64,000 nucleotides of DNA from Lachnospiraceae bacterium (GTDB lineage: Bacteria; Bacillota; Clostridia; Lachnospirales; Lachnospiraceae): assembly GCA_015057635.1 (NCBI GenBank), contig SVEB01000020.1, positions 34,286 to 98,285 on the forward strand, given 5' to 3'. Of the stretch, positions 28,171-37,500 are shown piece by piece. Positions within the stretch are counted from its first letter, which is position 1, and each line of letters starts with the position of its first letter. The position numbers and the translations under genes were made by a program. The notes beneath the pieces were generated by a model. That model was given only the letters and a program-made list of their open reading frames with translations. It was not told the origin of the DNA and made no database searches.

Positions 28171-29652
28171 ATGAAAAAAGTTCAAAAATTTTTAGCAGTC
28201 ACGTTGGCAATGGCGTTAGTTGCATCTTCCTTTACGGGGTGCGGCAAGAAGGCAGAAGAATCCGACAGCAGTGCGACGACGAAGAATGATACACAACAGA
28301 CAGCAACCGCAACACCAACAGAGGCAGCAAAGGAAGAGACCAAGACAGACGAACCGGCAAAAGAGGAAACGGAAGCAGAAGCAACGCCAACTACTGCTCC
28401 GACCCCGACCCCGGCAGTTATGGGTGATACATCAAGAGAAGATGCATTCTATGTATATTCTTATAATACAGATGCTTTAAACAATGTTATGAATTATTTC
28501 CAAAAATTCTATCCGGAAGATGCAGAACGTATTGTTTATGTAAATACAGGCGGCAGCAACTATTATCAGACAAAATTGGATGCAATGCTTCAGGAGCCAT
28601 CGAATGCACAGTATCCGGATTTATATGTAGCAGAGATCGATTATCTGCAGAAGTATACCGATAGTGAGTACTCCATAGATGTATCAGAACTTGGCATTAC
28701 GCCGGACGATTATAAGAATCAGTATCCTTATACCTTAGATCTTGCAAGCGTAGATGGCAAAGTGAAAGGTCTTTCCTGGCAGGCAGCACCAGGTGCTATG
28801 ATGTATCGTAGAAGCCTTGCAAAAGAATATCTTGGAACAGAGGAACCAGAAGAAGTACAGGAGTATTTCAAAGACTGGAACACAATGTTAGAGACCGCTA
28901 AGATGATCAATGACAAATCCGGCGGCAAGACAAAACTGCTTTCAGGTGTTGATGATGTAAAACGTGTATACCAGGCTGCAAGAACTTCTGCTTGGTATGA
29001 TGACAACTCCAAGCTTATGGTTGATCAGACAATGCTTGATTATATGGATTATGCAAAACAGCTGTATGATTTAGGCCTTACCAATAATACAACTCAGTGG
29101 ACCGATGCATGGTCAGCTAATGCAGCAAGTGATAGTACCTTTGCTTATATGGGATGTACCTGGTTCTTACAGTGGACACTGAAACAGAACTGTGGCGGTA
29201 CAAAACCTGGCGAAGGAACCTATGGTGACTGGGCAATGTGTGCAGGTCCTCAGAGCTATTACTGGGGCGGATGCTGGTTATGTGTAAGTCCGGAATGCTC
29301 CGATAAGGAATTAGCAGCTAAGATCTTAAAAGCAGCAACCTGTGATACGGAAGTTATGAAGGAGATCTGCAAAGGTTCTCTTGACTATGTAAACAATAAA
29401 GAAGCAATCGCACAGTTAGCAGACGAAGGAGAAGGTACATTTGATTTCTTAGGTGGACAGGATTTCTTAAAATACTTCTCTCCATTAGCAGACTCTATTA
29501 CCTTACCTCCTGCACGTGGTGAAGATTTCTATATTACTCTGGAATTTGATAAACAGGTAACACAATATACAACTGGTGCGAAGACAAAGGATCAGGCAGT
29601 TGCAGACTTCGAGACAGCAGTGGTCGATCTGTATCCATATCTTTCAAAGTAG
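28171..29652 (+). CDS. extracellular solute-binding lipoprotein of a carbohydrate ABC importer
   Basis: Protein of 493 residues with a lipoprotein signal (lipobox FTGC, Cys27) followed by a Ser/Thr/Glu/Pro linker to about residue 85. The mature domain resembles family 1 sugar-binding proteins, with many aromatic residues (YYWGGCWLCVSPECS, LSWQAAPGAMMYRR) that could stack on sugars. AGGAGG precedes the ATG. Two matching permease genes follow. Ligand unknown; no glycosidase gene is adjacent to hint at it. Confidence 0.9.
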   Translation: MKKVQKFLAVTLAMALVASSFTGCGKKAEESDSSATTKNDTQQTATATPTEAAKEETKTDEPAKEETEAEATPTTAPTPTPAVMGDTSREDAFYVYSYNTDALNNVMNYFQKFYPEDAERIVYVNTGGSNYYQTKLDAMLQEPSNAQYPDLYVAEIDYLQKYTDSEYSIDVSELGITPDDYKNQYPYTLDLASVDGKVKGLSWQAAPGAMMYRRSLAKEYLGTEEPEEVQEYFKDWNTMLETAKMINDKSGGKTKLLSGVDDVKRVYQAARTSAWYDDNSKLMVDQTMLDYMDYAKQLYDLGLTNNTTQWTDAWSANAASDSTFAYMGCTWFLQWTLKQNCGGTKPGEGTYGDWAMCAGPQSYYWGGCWLCVSPECSDKELAAKILKAATCDTEVMKEICKGSLDYVNNKEAIAQLADEGEGTFDFLGGQDFLKYFSPLADSITLPPARGEDFYITLEFDKQVTQYTTGAKTKDQAVADFETAVVDLYPYLSK

Positions 29653-29683
29653 CAGATTAAGATGTAAGAATGAAAATTAAAAT

Positions 29684-29711
29684 ACGGGTATCCGCTTTTG
29701 CGGATACCCGT
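29684..29711 (+). promoter_or_regulatory. intercistronic hairpin between binding protein and permease
   Basis: A perfect 12-bp stem, ACGGGTATCCGC and its complement around a TTTT loop, followed by TTTAAC and not a full T tract. Such stems after binding-protein genes commonly protect mRNA or partially terminate, giving more binding protein than permease. Confidence 0.7.
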
Positions 29712-29735
29712 TTAACGGAAAGGGATGGGGTTTTC

Positions 29736-30749
29736 ATGGCGGGACATAGAAAGAATAAGAGAAAGACAGTGGAATACGGCAGATACGGATATATGTTTAT
29801 TGCCCCTTTTTTTATTGTATATCTGCTCTTTTCTTTATGGCCACTGATCTATACATTCTGGCTAAGCACTCAGGAATATTATTTCCGAGGCATGAAAGAA
29901 GTTGGGCCGACATTTGCAGGCATTAAGAATTTTATTAAGGTATTTATTGAAAGTGATGCGAACGGGACACCACTTGAGGGAGCCAAGCTGTTTGATACGA
30001 TGACATTCAGGACATTAGGCAATACGGTGATATTGTGGATGCTCAACTTTATTCCGCAGATCGCATTATCGTTACTGTTAGCAGCATGGTTTACCGATAC
30101 AAGAGTGAAGTTAAAAGCACAGGGCGCATATAAGGTTATGGTTTATATGCCGAATATTATAACGGCAGCTTCGATCGCCGTATTGTTTTATTCGTTATTT
30201 GGAATCCAGGGTCCAATCACAACTTTCCTTCGGGATATGGGCATTATTGATAGATCAGGGATTGCTACGGATGTATTTATGCAGAGCAAACTGGCAACCC
30301 GTCTGATCATTGGATTTATTCAGTTCTGGATGTGGTATGGAAATACGATGATTTTGTTAATTGCCGGAATTCTTGGCATCAGCCCTTCTTTATTTGAAGC
30401 AGCAAGAGTAGATGGTGCAAGTTCTTGGCAGATCTTTAAGAATATTACGCTTCCATTATTAAGACCAATCCTTCTGTTCGTTCTTGTTACATCTGCTGTA
30501 GGCGGTCTGCAGATGTATGATATTCCGGCTGTATTTAATGTTGATAACTCCGGCGATGGCTTGCCGGATTATGCATCCCAAACTATTACAATGTACATAA
30601 GGAAACTGGCTATGATGAGCCGTGATATTGGCAAGGCAGCAACGATATCCGTCGTACTGTTTGTCTTTACATTGATTATTAGTCTGTTCTTCTTCTTCTT
30701 CCTTGGTGACAGAGAGAAGAAGCAGAAAAAAGTAAAACATGCAGAATAG
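29736..30749 (+). CDS. carbohydrate ABC transporter permease (MalF-like)
   Basis: Protein of 337 residues from the ATG at 29736 (MAGHRKNKRKTVEYGRYGY), with GGGATGGGG upstream. An in-frame ATG at 29670 would place the intercistronic hairpin inside the coding region, so I prefer the downstream start. Six transmembrane segments are expected (first IAPFFIVYLLFSLWPLIYTF). The EAA loop reads LFEAARVDGASSWQIFKNITLP near residue 232, the contact to the ATPase. It pairs with the next permease. Confidence 0.92.
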   Translation: MAGHRKNKRKTVEYGRYGYMFIAPFFIVYLLFSLWPLIYTFWLSTQEYYFRGMKEVGPTFAGIKNFIKVFIESDANGTPLEGAKLFDTMTFRTLGNTVILWMLNFIPQIALSLLLAAWFTDTRVKLKAQGAYKVMVYMPNIITAASIAVLFYSLFGIQGPITTFLRDMGIIDRSGIATDVFMQSKLATRLIIGFIQFWMWYGNTMILLIAGILGISPSLFEAARVDGASSWQIFKNITLPLLRPILLFVLVTSAVGGLQMYDIPAVFNVDNSGDGLPDYASQTITMYIRKLAMMSRDIGKAATISVVLFVFTLIISLFFFFFLGDREKKQKKVKHAE

Positions 30750-30761
30750 GAGGGAATGCAG

Positions 30762-31673
30762 ATGAGTGAAAGCATACGGCTTGAAGCAAAGAGCGCGAAG
30801 AGCAAGGAACGCAGCGCAGAAAAGGGAGCAGAAAAAGGAGTTCGCACGCAGAAGATCATTCGCAATATCGTTTGTATTCTGCTCTGTATCATAAGCTTGT
30901 TTCCATTCTATATTATGATCATCAATTCCACGAGACCGAGTGCAGAGATCCAGCAGGGAATTTCCTTATTACCTGGAGGCGAGTTCTTTAACAATGTGAA
31001 TAAATTGTTAGAGAAGGCAAAAGGGGTCGGAACTCCAATCTGGAAGACGATTACGAACAGTGCGCTGATCGCAGTGCCGGCTACGATTTTAGCAGTTTAT
31101 GTATCTTCCATGACGGCATACGGCGTATTTGTTTATAAGTTCAAATTAAGAAGATTTGCATGGTCTTTTATTTTAGCTGTTATGATGATCCCGGCGCAGG
31201 TCTCTATTATTGGTTTTTATCAGTTTATGATTAAACTGAACTTGAACGACAGTTATATTCCACTGATTATTCCGGCTGCAGCAGCACCGACGACAGTGTT
31301 CTTTATGAGACAGTATATGAAGTCTTCTCTGCCGCTTGAAATCGTGGATGCCGCAAGAATCGACGGATCGGGCGAGTTCCATACGTTTAACCATATTATT
31401 ATTCCATTACTTAAACCGGCTATCGCAACACAGGCAATATTCGCATTTATCAGTTCATGGAATAGCTTATTTACGCCATCTATTATCTTGTCTTCACAGA
31501 CGAAGATCACGCTTCCTATGTTCGTGCAGCAGTTAAGAAGTGAACAGTTTAGAACGGACTACGGCATGATTTACGTTGGACTGGTGATTACGGTAATACC
31601 ACTGATGATCGTTTACTTCGCTTTATCCAAGTTCATCATCGCCGGCGTAGCCCTCGGCGGCGTGAAAGAGTAG
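30762..31673 (+). CDS. carbohydrate ABC transporter permease (MalG-like)
   Basis: Protein of 303 residues. I chose the ATG at 30762, eight bases after AGGAGG; the ATG at 30756 is only two bases away. A basic, charged N-terminal tail of about 30 residues precedes the first helix (IVCILLCIISLFPFYIMII). The EAA loop is EIVDAARIDGSGEFHTFNHI. The operon lacks an ATP-binding subunit, as is common for importers that share an MsmX-type ATPase encoded elsewhere. Palindrome copy 3 follows after 28 bases. Confidence 0.92.
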   Translation: MSESIRLEAKSAKSKERSAEKGAEKGVRTQKIIRNIVCILLCIISLFPFYIMIINSTRPSAEIQQGISLLPGGEFFNNVNKLLEKAKGVGTPIWKTITNSALIAVPATILAVYVSSMTAYGVFVYKFKLRRFAWSFILAVMMIPAQVSIIGFYQFMIKLNLNDSYIPLIIPAAAAPTTVFFMRQYMKSSLPLEIVDAARIDGSGEFHTFNHIIIPLLKPAIATQAIFAFISSWNSLFTPSIILSSQTKITLPMFVQQLRSEQFRTDYGMIYVGLVITVIPLMIVYFALSKFIIAGVALGGVKE

Positions 31674-31701
31674 CACAGGCGGGTGTTGGATTAAGAGGGT
31701 A

Positions 31702-31904
31702 TCGCACCCCCGCCCCCTAAAAAATTTGCCGCGATGGCTTGCCAATGTTCGGACGCGAGAGCGGACAGTGCCAGTAAAAAATCCTTGCCTATCAGACAGT
31801 AAATACGCTGTCTGCTAGGCAAGGATTTTTTTCTGGCACTGTTCGTCTCGAGCCGGACATTCGGCAAGCCATCGCGGCAAATTTTTTAGGGGGCGGGGGT
31901 GCGA
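31702..31904 (+). repeat. long nested palindrome, copy 3 (CGAGA type)
   Basis: The 42-base outer arms (31702-31743 and the right end to 31904) are perfectly complementary and include CGCACCCCCGCCCCCT. The core reads AATGTTCGGACGCGAGAGCG on the left and GTTCGTCTCGAGCCGGACAT on the right. Inner arms CAGTGCCAGT...AATCCTTGCCTA are nearly identical to those of copy 4. The apex is CAGACAG-N8-CTGTCTG. It follows the ABC permease gene and is succeeded by a second hairpin. Confidence 0.93.
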
Positions 31905-31905
31905 C

Positions 31906-31932
31906 ATCGCATCGCGCTTTGCGCGATACGAT
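31906..31932 (+). repeat. secondary hairpin adjoining palindrome copy 3
   Basis: ATCGCATCGCGC and GCGCGATACGAT pair around a TTT loop (one G-T type position). It begins two bases after the end of the long palindrome. Confidence 0.6.
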
Positions 31933-32172
31933 GCGCAGACGCTGGCGTGGTGGCAAAAGGCAAAAGACAAAAGAAATAAAAGATAAGAAATAAAAGATAA
32001 AAAATAAAAGGAATGAGGATTAAGGGGATTGGTTGATGAAGGGGAAGGAAGCTGGGTGTGAGGGTCAGAGAGAGCAGGAAGGGGAAGATAGAGGATATTT
32101 TATATAAGAAGGGGAGAAGGGGGAGAATATGACAGATAATAAGGCGGGATAGGAAAAGTTATCTTGTATTAG
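31933..32172. other. purine-rich intergenic stretch
   Basis: About 240 bases without a gene. The + strand is A/G-rich with short repeats of AAAAGATAA and AAATAAAAG. No supported frame was seen. The composition resembles the region after palindrome copy 2. Confidence 0.5.
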
Positions 32173-32201
32173 TTGACAGAGAGGTGGAAGTATCAGATAA
32201 T
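32173..32201 (+). promoter_or_regulatory. promoter of the citrate synthase gene
   Basis: TTGACA and GATAAT separated by 17 bases, about 50 bases before the start codon. Confidence 0.65.
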
Positions 32202-32253
32202 AGAGAGATAGCATGGTGAAATTTAGTTGTTGAGATGAGGAGGCGGAATATGG

Positions 32254-33630
32254 ATGGAAGATGAGATTATTTTTGAGGTGACACCACAGGTGCACAGGCT
32301 TTCAGAAGTTTGTACGGATAGGGATCGGGTGGATGCGGAACTCTATCGGAGGTTTGATGTAAAGAGAGGGCTTCGGGATATTAACGGAAAGGGCGTGCTA
32401 GCGGGGCTTACGAATATTTCGGAAGTGTATGCGAAGAGACTTGAGGATGGGGAGGAGATCCCATGTGATGGGAGACTGTTTTACAGAGGATACGATGTGA
32501 AGGACCTGACTCAGGGATTTTTAAGGGATAAGAGGCTGGGATTTGAAGAGATCGCGTATCTGCTTTTGTTTGGAGAACTGCCGGGAGCGAGACAGTTAAG
32601 GGAGTTTAAGGAGGAACTGGCGGAGAGAAGGACGCTGCCTCAGAATTTTTTGCGGGACGTGATCATGAAGGCTCCTAGTGAAAATATGATGATTAGTTTG
32701 TCGAGGAGTATTTTGACGCTGTATTCGTATGATATTTATGCAGAGGATACTTCGATCCCCAACGTGTTAAGACAATGTCTGAATTTGATCAGCCAGTTTC
32801 CGATGCTTGCGGTTTATAGTTATCAGGCGTATTTTCATAGCATTGGGAATAGCTTGATTATTCACCAGCCGCAGAAGGAGTTGTCTACGGCGGAGAATAT
32901 TTTATATATGTTAAGGACGGATAATCAGTATACGGCATTTGAGGCAGCGGTACTTGATCTGGCACTGGTGCTTCATATGGAACATGGCGGCGGTAATAAC
33001 TCAACTTTTACAACCAGGGTTGTTTCTTCTTCGGGGACGGATACCTATTCGGTTATGGCAGCGGCATTGGGATCGTTAAAGGGACCAAGGCATGGCGGCG
33101 CGAATATTAAGGTGGTGCAGATGTTTGAGGATATGAAGGGGAAGGTTGCGGACTGGAAAGATGAAGAGGCGGTTGCAGGGTACTTAAGAAGGATTCTTAA
33201 GAAGGAGGAATTTGATCATTCGGGGCTCATTTATGGGATCGGGCATGCAGTATATTCGATTTCTGATCCGAGAGCCGAGATTTTTAAGAAGTTCGTGGGA
33301 GAGTTAGCACATAATAAGGGATACGATGATGAGTTTGAGCTGTATACAATGGTGGAAAGACTGGCGCCGAAGTTAATCGGAGAGGAACGTAAGATCTATA
33401 AAGGGGTTAATACAAATGTGGATTTTTACAGCGGATTTGTGTATCATCTGTTAGGGCTTCCGTTAGAACTGTATACCCCGATTTTTGCAGTTGCCCGTAT
33501 TGTTGGGTGGAGCGCACACCGATTAGAAGAACTTGTGAGTGCGGAAAAGATCATCCGTCCGGCTTATAAGTCGGTGGCGGAACGAAGAGCGTATATTCCG
33601 TATGGGGATCGGAAGGATGAAGAAAATTAA
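32254..33630 (+). CDS. citrate / 2-methylcitrate synthase
   Basis: Condenses oxaloacetate with acetyl-CoA or propionyl-CoA. Protein of 458 residues from the ATG at 32254, ten bases after AGGAGG. Conserved blocks are LFYRGYDVKDL near residue 75, LHMEHGGGNNSTFTTRVV near 243, GPRHGGANIKVV near 285, and the catalytic His in GIGHAVYSISDPRAEIF near 333. The length and the extra N-terminus match the long citrate synthase type of Clostridia. No aconitase or isocitrate dehydrogenase gene is adjacent, so it is probably used for glutamate synthesis, which is inference. Confidence 0.93.
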   Translation: MEDEIIFEVTPQVHRLSEVCTDRDRVDAELYRRFDVKRGLRDINGKGVLAGLTNISEVYAKRLEDGEEIPCDGRLFYRGYDVKDLTQGFLRDKRLGFEEIAYLLLFGELPGARQLREFKEELAERRTLPQNFLRDVIMKAPSENMMISLSRSILTLYSYDIYAEDTSIPNVLRQCLNLISQFPMLAVYSYQAYFHSIGNSLIIHQPQKELSTAENILYMLRTDNQYTAFEAAVLDLALVLHMEHGGGNNSTFTTRVVSSSGTDTYSVMAAALGSLKGPRHGGANIKVVQMFEDMKGKVADWKDEEAVAGYLRRILKKEEFDHSGLIYGIGHAVYSISDPRAEIFKKFVGELAHNKGYDDEFELYTMVERLAPKLIGEERKIYKGVNTNVDFYSGFVYHLLGLPLELYTPIFAVARIVGWSAHRLEELVSAEKIIRPAYKSVAERRAYIPYGDRKDEEN

Positions 33631-33705
33631 AACAGACAGTCACATAAGTCCTTATGCCATGGAAGAATATACAGCATTCTTTTAAGGGGGATATAACTGT
33701 CTGTT
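33631..33705. other. three-way-junction-like inverted repeat
   Basis: AACAGACAGT (33631) pairs with ACTGTCTGTT (to 33705). Between them are two further small hairpins: CATAA-GTCC-TTATG and AAGAAT-ATACAGC-ATTCTT. It lies between the convergent citrate synthase and small-protein genes. There is no clear T tract. The closing stem contains the same CAGACAG/CTGTCTG as the apex of the long palindromes. Confidence 0.5.
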
Positions 33706-33736
33706 AAGATAAGGTGTTTGGGGCAAAGGGCATTCT

Positions 33737-33943
33737 TTAGAAGAATGTGTGCTCCCGCAATCCGTTGACGAAGTGCTTTGCATCACTGACATCTATTAGC
33801 TGGTCCCGGATTCGCATGACTGCTTCATATTCGGAACGATTTAGTGTCGCGCAGTACTCCTCGATGGTTGCATAAGGTAAAAGCAGAGCCGGCGGAAATA
33901 GGAAACCGCCGATGTTTTCATCAAATAAGGAATAAGGGTACAT
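33737..33943 (-). CDS. small protein of unknown function
   Basis: Protein of 68 residues. I chose the ATG at 33943 because GAGGTGAGACTT precedes it; the frame extends to 33997 without a site. It begins MYPYSLFDENIGGFLFPPAL and then has helical segments rich in Glu and Arg (TIEEYCATLNRSEYEAVMRI). I do not recognise a family. The good ribosome binding site and isolated position on the minus strand support a real gene. It resembles uncharacterised small Lachnospiraceae proteins only in style. Confidence 0.6.
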   Translation of the reverse strand: MYPYSLFDENIGGFLFPPALLLPYATIEEYCATLNRSEYEAVMRIRDQLIDVSDAKHFVNGLREHTFF

Positions 33944-33990
33944 AAGTCTCACCTCAGTCCTTAGTTTATGACATTTACAGGAATTTATTC

Positions 33991-34019
33991 TTGACAAACA
34001 AAAGGATGTATACTAAGAT
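33991..34019 (+). promoter_or_regulatory. ileS T-box promoter
   Basis: TTGACA and TAAGAT separated by 17 bases, at the start of the long ileS leader. Confidence 0.65.
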
Positions 34020-34059
34020 AATTTTTAAATCAATATTTGTTAATTCTTATAAAAATAAA

Positions 34060-34330
34060 AACATTGACGAAGACAGTAGGCATTGGAAAAAGTGTCAGCG
34101 AGCCGCAGAGAGTGAGAGTGCGGTATGAGTATCCTGTGTTCGAATATCACTTCACAGTTGTAAGGCTGAACATGGAAGCAGTCCATTTAGTAAGCTGAAC
34201 CGGGGTCCACCGTTATATGGATAGTGTATAAAAGCAGCCCTTGCTTATGAAGGGAAGCGGAGTACGCAAAATAGGTGGTATAATGATTGCGCATATGCTC
34301 TCATCCTGTTTTGGATGAGAGCTTTTTTAT
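34060..34330 (+). ncRNA. T-box leader (isoleucine)
   Basis: Stem I features include GCAGAGAGTGAGAGTGC. A specifier ATC (isoleucine) can be read at 34146-34148 in the context GAAT-ATC-ACTTC. The T-box is a divergent AGGTGGTATAAT at 34273, bracketed by CGCAA and TTGCG arms that would form the antiterminator. The terminator GCTCTCATCC-TGTTTT-GGATGAGAGC with six T residues is at 34297-34326. About 250 bases of leader remain between the terminator and ileS; I see no further regulator in them. Confidence 0.88.
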
Positions 34331-34580
34331 TTATTTCAGGGAATCTTATTTAGACGTTTGCGAAGCGTATGTTTCCTGTTGATCGGAAGTCTTTCTAGAC
34401 TTTGGCATAAATAAAAACTTGCGAAAGGGTGCGTAAAATACCGAATGAGAAGCCTCGCTTTGTTGGGTGTTTTTGATTCATAAGGATTGGGCATAATACG
34501 AAATAATCATTTGATTTATCCTGCTGTTTCTGTTTTACAGAAAGGCACTTCATAAATAATCATGGCAAAGGAGAGTTAGT

Positions 34581-37500
34581 ATGTACGAAAAAGTATCCAC
34601 AAATATGAATTTCGTCGACAGAGAAAAAGATGTTCTAAAGTTTTGGAACGACAATGAAATCTTCAAAAAAAGTATTGATTCCAGAAAAGAAGGAGAAACT
34701 TATACCTTCTATGACGGACCTCCTACAGCAAACGGAAAGCCACATATCGGCCACGTTTTAACACGTGTTATCAAGGATATGATTCCAAGATACCGTACTA
34801 TGAAAGGTTACATGGTACCAAGAAAAGCGGGATGGGATACACATGGTCTTCCAGTTGAGCTTGAAGTAGAAAAATTATTAGAATTAAATGGTAAAGATCA
34901 GATCGAACAGTACGGTTTAGAACCATTTATCGACAAATGTAAGGAAAGCGTATGGAAATACAAAGGAATGTGGGAAGACTTCTCCGGCACCGTTGGTTTC
35001 TGGGCAGATATGGAACATCCATATGTAACATATGACAACAACTTTATTGAGTCCGAATGGTGGGCGTTAAAGAAGATCTTTGACAAAGGCTTATTATACA
35101 AAGGCTATAAGATCGTTCCTTACTGTCCAAGATGTGGAACACCTTTAGCATCTCATGAAGTAGCACAGGGATACAAGGATGTAAAGGAGAAATCCGCAAT
35201 CGCGAAGTTCCGTGTGAAAGGCACTGAAAACGAATACATCTTAGCATGGACAACAACTCCTTGGACACTTCCATCTAACGTTGCACTTTGTGTAAATCCG
35301 GAAGAAACTTACGTAAAAGCAGAAGTTAAAGTGAATGCAAAAGGTGATGTGATCCGCGCTGCAAAAGAAGGCGAAGAAGCAACAGAAGCAAACACAGCAG
35401 TAGGAACCGAATACTACATCTTAGCAGAAGCACTTCTTAAAGTAATCGAAGGCGACTATAAGATCGTTGAAAAGTACACTGGTAAAGAATTAGAGTACAA
35501 AGAATACGATCCACTATTCGAGTATGCGATGAATAATGCAGATGGAACAAGAAATCCAAATGCAAGCAGAGATAACTTAAATGGCAAAAAAGCATTCTAC
35601 GTGACATGTGATGATTATGTTACATTAACAGACGGTACTGGTGTTGTTCATATCGCTCCTGCATTCGGTGAAGACGATGCGAACGTTGGCCGTAAGTATG
35701 ACCTTCCATTTGTACAGTTAGTAGATGAAAAAGGCCAGATGAAACCGGAAGTAACGGATTTCGCAGGCGAATTCTGCAAGTCAAGCGATGAAGGCGTAAT
35801 GCGTTTATTAAAGGCAAACGGCAACCTGTTCAAAGTATTAAAATATGAACACAGCTACCCATTCTGCTGGAGATGTGATACACCACTTCTTTACTATGCA
35901 AGAGAATCCTGGTTCATCAAGATGACAGCCGTTAAGGAAGACTTAATCCGCAATAACAATACAGTCAACTGGATTCCAGAAACAATCGGTTCCGGTCGTT
36001 TCGGAAACTGGCTTGAAAATGTATCCGACTGGGGTATCAGCCGTAACCGTTACTGGGGAACTCCTCTTAACGTATGGACCTGTGAATGTGGCAAGATCCA
36101 CGCAATTGGTTCTATCGAAGAGTTAAAATCCATGTCCGATAACTGTCCGGATAATATTGAGCTTCACCGCCCATATATCGATGCCGTGACAATTAAGTGT
36201 CCGGACTGTGGTAAGGAAATGCACCGTGTTCCGGAAGTAATCGACTGCTGGTTTGACTCCGGTTCCATGCCATTTGCACAGCATCATTATCCATTTGAAA
36301 ATAAAGACTTATTCGAAGCACAGTTCCCAGCGGACTTCATCTCCGAAGCGGTTGACCAGACAAGAGGATGGTTCTACTCCTTACTTGCAATCTCTACCTT
36401 AATCTTTAACAAGGCTCCTTATAAGAACGTTATCGTTTTAGGACACGTTCAGGATGAAAATGGTCAGAAGATGAGTAAGAGTAAAGGAAATGCAGTAGAT
36501 CCGTTTGATGCATTAGAACAGTACGGCGCAGACGCGATCCGTTGGTATTTCTATATCAATTCCGCTCCATGGTTACCAAACCGTTTCCACGGAAAGGCAG
36601 TAGTAGAAGGTCAGCGTAAGTTCTTAGGCACTTTATGGAACACGTATGCATTCTTCGTATTATACGCAAATATCGATAACTTCGATGCGACAAAATACAC
36701 ATTAGATTACGATAAGCTTTCTGTAATGGATAAGTGGTTATTATCTAAGTTAAATACGGTTGTAAAGACTGTGGATGAAAACTTAGCAAACTACAAGATT
36801 CCAGAAACAGCAAGAGCATTACAGGATTTCGTAGATGAAATGAGTAACTGGTATGTTCGTCGTGGTCGTGAAAGATTCTGGGCTAAGGGAATGGAACAGG
36901 ATAAGATCAATGCTTATATGACACTTTACACCGCACTCGTTACAATCGCAAAAGCAAGTGCTCCTATGATTCCATTTATGGCAGAAGATATCTACCGCAA
37001 CTTAGTATGCTCCATCGATAAGACTGCTCCGGAAAGCGTTCATTTATGTGACTTCCCAACTGTAAATGAAGCACATATCGATAAGCAGTTAGAAAAAGAT
37101 ATGGAAGCAGTGCTTGATATCGTTGTTCTTGGCCGTGCATGCAGAAATGCATCCAATATCAAGCAGAGACAGCCAATCGCAAACATGTATGTTAAGGCGG
37201 ATTTAACTTACACAGATGAAAACGGTAACAAGGTAGAAGGCATGTCTGATTTCTACAGAGAAATCATCGAGGACGAATTAAATGTAAAGAATGTTTCCTT
37301 TACATCTGACGTTCGTAACTTCACATCCTACACATTCAAGCCACAGCTTAAGACATTAGGACGCCGTTTCGGTGCGAAGTTAAACGCTCTTAAAGAAGTA
37401 TTAGCAAACTTAGATGGCAATGCTTCTATGGATGAATTAAATGAAAAAGGCACTTTAACAATCACATTAGATGGTGTAAGCGAAGTATTAGAAAAGGACG

